Assembly (NCBI RefSeq): GCF_937616625.2
Contig: NC_065576.1
Span: forward strand, 49,472,128-49,536,127
Length of the DNA: 64,000 nucleotides
Direction: 5' to 3'
DNA from: Mercurialis annua
Lineage: Eukaryota; Streptophyta; Magnoliopsida; Malpighiales; Euphorbiaceae
The notes beneath the pieces were generated by a model that saw only the letters and a program-made list of their open reading frames with translations, had not been told where the DNA came from and ran no database searches. Below, one piece after another: positions 60,101 to 64,000 of the stretch. Numbering within the stretch: the stretch's first letter is position 1; every line of letters starts with the position of its first letter. A program made the position numbers and the translations under genes.

Positions 60101-60257
60101 ATAGAGCGAAAAGCTATTATAAAACTGCCCTGGTGGGATAGGAATAAGACTAGAGAACTTCCTACTAATGTAAATAAAAAGGAAACAAGAATGCATCATA
60201 GATGGACGAAATACCTCATGTGCATTTTGGAAATTTGTAACCACTCTTTCTCACTTT
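57175..60257 (-). CDS. AATF/Bfr2 (TRAUB domain) gene, 3' exons, apparent frameshift
   Basis: Five C-terminal exons of the AATF/Bfr2/Che-1 family, nucleolar proteins needed for early small-subunit ribosome assembly. Exons are 60215-60257 (SEKEWLQISKMHMR), 57912-58015 (IASFRDKSIDKWQRK, then TTGAAAIKSKLQSFNQ), 57732-57833 (SQDISAQVASYLRDPSRMMK), 57564-57596 (VLEKPGITNGE) and 57175-57279 (DPELLDDSEFYQQLLKEFFE, then TFDPSSSG and stop). Junctions are GT-AG. In the 57912-58015 exon one extra G near 57969 shifts the frame inside the conserved DKWQRKTRVTTG region and leads to a stop. The frame is consistent again from the next exon. This is either a sequence error or a disabling mutation. The intron 58016-60214 contains a LINE in the opposite sense. 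Upstream exons lie beyond 64000 or are lost. Confidence 0.8.
58250..59688 (+). mobile_element. 5'-truncated LINE in an AATF intron
   Basis: The copy begins inside the reverse transcriptase C-terminal region (GCPRTASYTWKSIYWAKDVL) and runs to a 15-base A tail at 59674-59688. The frame is open for the whole insert. The host AATF gene is on the opposite strand. A target duplication was not found by eye. The intact frame suggests a fairly young insertion, more recent than the remnants at 19524 and 55122. Confidence 0.88.
58331..59653 (+). CDS. LINE zinc-binding and RNase H region
   Basis: 440 codons from the first Met, with the open frame extending upstream to the truncation point. A reverse-transcriptase zinc-binding domain (SKIKIFLWRCFHEWLPVNTT, CASCNSG, HALWSC) is followed by an RNase H-like domain with acidic positions in IHVDASIDE, EVGEAMAIRDG, RVNSDSKSVVD and a final SRKANCVAHFLAR. 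The endonuclease and catalytic reverse transcriptase were not copied, so the protein cannot drive transposition. Expression as a host protein has no support. Confidence 0.85.
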   Translation: MGNGQHIRIFQDKWLPRERSFQVISPIKADNPPHINYNATVSTLINQGGVWNADLINEVFLPFDAEVILSIPLARTDIADKIRWHYDKRGTFTVRSAYRVAMDMKEIQSSSNLDRTQRWWKLLWKLDLPSKIKIFLWRCFHEWLPVNTTLISRGMKVDHSCASCNSGAETIMHALWSCKKAREVWQRWEKFDDIKPGRGWGIKDLMLYAHTCLQKSDFTVFGVMLWLVWNNRNCRLFGKNVKSECALLDWAISYIADFQNDRLRGQRKETCREEDQRWVPPDEGTYSIHVDASIDERHRSLGTGVVIRNRRGEVVLAGCRRYNGITNVEVGEAMAIRDGVALAMKENLTPFRVNSDSKSVVDTFNYKEVPCNEVSLIFEDMAEVVNNIYCLGFNFVSRKANCVAHFLARIGVRGISTYQIWRGCVPPEILKFVLADQSAL

Positions 60258-60265
60258 CTGCCATA

Positions 60266-60365
60266 GTTATTAAAGGCGAAAGGCAACCCGAGGCGACAGG
60301 GGTCCAAAAGCCTGAGGCGCAAGGGGTGGGGCGAGGCGAAAGCTTTTTGGACAAAAGGCGACCAA
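60266..60365. repeat. GAGGCGA-rich repeat patch
   Basis: Words such as AAAGGCGAAAGGC, GAGGCGACAGG and GGCGAGGCGAAAG follow one another in a GC-rich island directly upstream of an AATF exon. The style resembles transposon ends seen in other plants, but no partner end was located. Confidence 0.4.
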
Positions 60366-60844
60366 TTAAAAAAAATTAAATTAAAATATACCTTTACTAG
60401 TCAACTGATTTATATGATTTTTATTTTCTATTTACTAATTTAATAGTTTAAATTTTATTTTATGAACTTAAATATATTTTTAATTTACATTTAGAAAGCT
60501 AAATTAGCCTTTTTTTGCTAAAAAGAAGAGAGTCATTTGAAAACTTAACCATTACTGATGTTAAAAAAAAACATTTATTATAGATTAAAGGGCTTTTTAC
60601 ACAAACAACCTATATTGGCTAATTGTTTACTTTTATACATGTCATATTTTTCACTTACTAAACTAGCATACACGGAGCTGATTATAACTTTTATACGGAT
60701 CTTATATATTCAACCCTAATAGCACAATCATCATAATTTCATTTATTTTCTCTCTCCTCATCATTCAATTCTCTCTTCCTCCCAACTCATATTTCTCTCC
60801 CTTCCTCTCAGCTCATCTTCTTCTCTCTTCCTCTCCGTCGTCTT
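60366..60844. other. AT-rich DNA and pyrimidine-rich approach to the inverted repeat
   Basis: AT-rich first, then a long CT-rich stretch (CTCTCTTCCTCC words) from about 60750 that looks like a plant 5' leader and leads into the left arm of the inverted repeat. The outer parts of the two arms are similar in composition but diverged. Confidence 0.4.
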
Positions 60845-61474
60845 CCGCTTCGCCGTCCTCTATTCCTCCGCTCCTCCGTCTCCGTTGTCATCTTCGCCAA
60901 CGCCACCATCTCCTCTGCTCGTCGTGTCATCTATTTGATTTCAGATCTACAATTTATTCATTCTTCTTCTTTTTCTTCTTTTTTATTTTCAGATCTACAA
61001 TTGTTTTACTGTTTTTTCACCATTAAACATGTATATAGATTATATTTCAAGAATATAATGTTAATTTCATGTTATGTAATATAAAATTATGGTTATATGG
61101 AATAATTTTTTGTTATTTCTGCGTTTTATTTTTGTGTTTGGTTGTATTTTTGTGTTTATTTATTCTGCAGCTCGATTTTTTGATTATGGTTGATTGTTGA
61201 ATTATTATAATGTTACAGTGTTGTTGATTTGTTGTTGATTTTGTGTTGATAATCAGTTGGTATTTCCTTGATTTTAACATTGGAAAATTTGTTTTTTTTT
61301 TTAAATTGGCAAATTAGATAACTTTGTCAGCGAAATAAACTAAATAAAATAAAATTTAACCGAGACTAAATAATTATATGTTTGCATTATTATGTTGACA
61401 TATTGTTGATTTCTTGTTGATATTTTATCGTTTGTCACAATTTTTCAAAAAATTATGTTCTATTTTATTCCTTA

Positions 61475-61995
61475 TGTTGATTCGTTGTTGATTTATTGTT
61501 GACATTATGTTGATATGTTTTCAACTTTTTTTGATTTTTAATTTTATGTTGACATGTTGTTGATATACTGTTGATAACATGTTGATTTTTCAACCATAGA
61601 AAGAAAAATAAAGTTAGTCTTAAATTGATGTATTAATGAATTATTGATATGTTTTTGATAATATGTTGATTGTTTCTGACTTAAATCAATCAATGTTCTC
61701 ATTTTACAAACATTTTGACTAAATTAGCATTAATTGTTGATTCGTTGTTGATTTATTGTTGACATTATGTTGATAAGTATTTTAACTTTTTTTTATTTTC
61801 AATTTTATGTTGACATGTTGTTGATATATTGTTGATAACATGTTGATTTTTCAATCATTAAAAGAAAAGTAAAGTTAGGCTTAAATTGCTGTATTGATGA
61901 GCTGTTGATATGTTTTTGATAATATGTTGATTGTTTTTGACTTAAATTAATCGATGTTCTCATTTTACAAACATCTTGACTAAATTAGCATTAAT
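61475..61995. repeat. 260-bp tandem duplication of GTTGAT-rich units
   Basis: Two units, 61475-61734 and 61735-61995, are about 90% identical and share TGTTGATTCGTTGTTGATTT, GACATGTTGTTGATAT and TGTTCTCATTTTACAAACAT. A third unit starts and is cut short near 62025. The unit has no open frame. Confidence 0.85.
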
Positions 61996-62655
61996 TGTTG
62001 ATATCATGTTGACATTATGTTGATAACAACGACAATAATTCAAATGAAAAAATAAAATTATTTTTACATATAAAAATAAAAAAATATTAAATATAAAGTT
62101 CACAAATTAAAGAAATCTATTTGAAAATATTTTTTTTTCCTCAATTCTCTTTGCAGCTGCACAGTTTCTTCAAAATCACTTGTATAATTGTTTTGCGTTC
62201 CACCTCTCATACCTAACTAAATTTCGACAAAGACGGTTATGATACAGTTTCATTTCATCTAACGAAAGTTTATTTCACAGACAATATTATCTTATTTGTC
62301 AATGTTAAAATAAAAAGAATCAGTAGATATCAACATAATATCAACATAAAGTCAACATAAAATCAACAACACTGTAACATTATAATAATTCAGCAATCAA
62401 TCATCATCAATAAATCGTTCTGCACAATAAAAAAAACACAGAAATACAACAAAACACAAAAAAATGCAGAAATAACAGAATTTTATTATATAAAATCACA
62501 AAATTATTCTATATAACATGAAATAAGTATTAAATTCTTTAAAGATACTCTTTATACATGTTTAATGGTGAATCAACAGTAAAAAATAAACAAATTACAG
62601 ATCTGAAAATAAAAAAAAAGAACAAAAAATTTCAGATCTAAAATTAAAAAGATAA

Positions 62656-62745
62656 AAGAAAGATGGCGCGGCGAGATAAAGGCGGAACGATGGAGGCGAA
62701 ACGGCGGAGGCGCAACAGCGGAGGCGAAACGGCGGAAGCGAAGGA
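62656..62745. repeat. GGCGGAGGCGAAAC minisatellite-like patch
   Basis: Units of GGAGGCGAAACGGC and close variants repeat about five times. This GC-rich patch lies in the outer part of the right arm and pairs loosely with CTTCGCCGTC and CTCCGCTCCTCCG in the left arm. Confidence 0.65.
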
Positions 62746-63446
62746 GTAGAAATCGTGAATTTTTTTTTCACAACTCAAAAGAATTTACTGTTATATAAGT
62801 AAGAACGGTTGAGATAATGATGAAATAGAGATGAAAATGAGTGAAGTAAGAGGAGTCGTGCAGTAATGGAGATAACGTACAGCAAAATCGTGGAGAAGAG
62901 AAGCGAAAATGGCGGAGAAGAATGAAGAAACCGCAAATTGAGAAGGAAAATAAGAAGACGGTAAAAAAGAAAGAAATCAAACAAAAAAGGTTAGGTTTCA
63001 TAAAATTGATGGTGTGAAAAGTAAAGATATGGATTGGGGTTTTTTAGATAAATACCAAAAAAAGATAAAATATTCTCAAGAATACTACCTCAATGTTTTT
63101 TTTTGAAAAATACAATCTGTACTTTTTTTTTTGAAAAATAACTTTTGTTATTCTCAAAAATATCCTTTTTAATCTCAGGAATACGATTTTGGTTATCCAA
63201 CGGTATATTAACACCGTTGGTTAACCAACATATAAAACTATTACAAATTCAAACCTCCATCTTTATTAAACTAGTTGAAAATTCTATTACAAATCCCTCC
63301 GCCTTCATCACCGCAAGAATAATCGTCAAATAAAACCTAAATCGTCTTTTTAAAATCTAAAATTATTGATTTACCATTTGTTAACCAACAAGGTACTAAA
63401 AACAAGGTCATTGGTGCACTATTAGTACACCATTGGTTAACTAGCA
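62746..63446. other. Outer flank of the inverted repeat
   Basis: AT-rich DNA with GGTTATCCAACGG and ACCGTTGGTTAACCAAC words that recur in the tandem repeat to the right. The minus strand of the first 250 bases is hydrophobic in two frames, but no family is recognised. Confidence 0.35.
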
Positions 63447-63835
63447 ACAAACATAAAATTCAGCAACTATTTACTAACGATTTTATTAACGATATATTCA
63501 AAATAAAAATTATAGGTTACCTAACAGTTTATCCAATATTAACCATTGGTTATCCAACATCCAAAAATATTATAATTCTCACAAGCATTTCTTCAAACAC
63601 CTAGAGTGCAACATATTGTGCAACACAAAAAAATCGAACCACAAACATAAAATTCAACAACTGTTTACTAACGATTTTATTAATGATATATTCAAAACAA
63701 AAATGACTGGTTATCTAACAGTTTACCCAATGTTAATCATTGGTTACCCAACACCCAAAAAATATTACAATTCTCATAAGCATTTCTTCAAACACTTAGA
63801 GTGCAACATGCTGTACAACACAAAAAAATCGAACC
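63447..63835. repeat. 194-bp tandem duplication
   Basis: Units 63447-63640 and 63641-63835 share ACAAACATAAAATTCA, TTTACTAACGATTTTATTAA, TTTCTTCAAACAC and GAGTGCAACAT with about 88-90% identity. They are non-coding. The repeat may be part of the same mobile unit as the inverted repeat on its left. Confidence 0.85.
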
Positions 63836-64000
63836 ACCATTCATCAACAACATCGTTCACAAAATAAAAATAAAAAAATGGATTAAACAACACACAAAAT
63901 GTGATTAACCCAAAATATTCACATTAACAAAGGATTAGACTGAAATCAAACTTCGGATCCGCCCATGAACCCTAATTTCCTTCACCATTTTTAATGATTC

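Larger units (their letters stand above)
60845..62745. repeat. Long inverted repeat with GTTGAT-rich spacer
   Basis: The left arm (about 60845-61345) and the right arm (about 62262-62745) are inverse copies about an axis near 61795. Exact stretches include 31 bp (61199-61229 with 62362-62392) and 18 bp (61019-61036 with 62553-62570). A CAGATCT word and a TTTGTCAGCGAAATAAACT-like block also pair. The arms contain promoter-like CT-rich and splice-like (TTCTGCAG) sequence. The spacer is made of GTTGAT and GTTGACAT words. This suits a foldback or long-inverted-repeat Mutator-like element. No transposase is present. Confidence 0.8.

Noticed and set aside
62768..63001. Two hydrophobic minus-strand frames of 69-77 codons
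   Set aside because: They overlap in different frames in a low-complexity CT-rich region next to the inverted repeat, with no homology pattern.

Overview
This window is nuclear DNA from a eudicot plant. It is AT-rich, its genes are split by GT-AG introns, it carries plant-only families (YABBY, CRM-domain CAF2, FAR1-like, plant protein 1589), and the space between genes is packed with plant transposons. There are no prokaryotic features. The species cannot be named from the sequence alone.

Host genes from left to right: an intronless F-box/kelch gene (4442-5596, -); ATP-citrate lyase subunit A with 12 coding exons (14707-18351, -); signal recognition particle receptor beta (26463-28275, +); a multi-pass membrane protein of unknown function (29035-31641, -); the chloroplast group II intron splicing factor CAF2 (33414-38035, -); a ubiquitin-ribosomal protein S27a fusion (39003-39473, +), head to head with CAF2; the ovule YABBY gene INNER NO OUTER (46316-48112, +); a 78-residue plant protein 1589 family gene (48583-49168, -); and the 3' part of an AATF/Bfr2 (TRAUB) ribosome-biogenesis gene (57175-60257, -, continuing off the right edge). 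Exon junctions were read by hand. For every complete gene the exon lengths sum to an open frame of the expected family length. The neighbourhood F-box/kelch, CAF2, ubiquitin-S27a, INO matches, from memory, Arabidopsis At1g23390-At1g23420. ACLA, the membrane protein and the 1589 protein recall At1g10657-At1g10670. This looks like an ancestral block that was later split between duplicated segments in Arabidopsis.

Mobile DNA: a 4.77 kb Ty1/copia element (50355-55121) with about 99% identical LTRs and a GAGAT target duplication sits inside an older LINE remnant. A 5'-truncated LINE with an intact 440-codon frame lies in an AATF intron (58250-59688), and a short LINE tail with a 13-bp target duplication lies at 19524-19908. 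A FAR1/MULE-type transposase gene at 42009-43665 is killed by two lesions about 25 bp apart. Several MITEs have clear ends and target duplications: hAT type (10010, 13740, 25125), Stowaway type (6052, 10451) and Tourist type (22244). A Ty3/gypsy integrase fragment with a duplicated 3' end lies at 7943-9234. SINE-like units lie near 1.6, 1.9, 2.5 and 9.6 kb.

The right end (60.8-62.75 kb) holds a long inverted repeat about an axis near 61,795. Its spacer is built from GTTGAT words and a 260-bp tandem duplication. A cluster of consecutive perfect or near-perfect hairpins at 41490-41638 lies in the 5' region of the FAR1-like element. These two structures, the AATF gene and the gene-block arrangement are the parts most worth a second look. 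I found no sign of a wholly new biological system.
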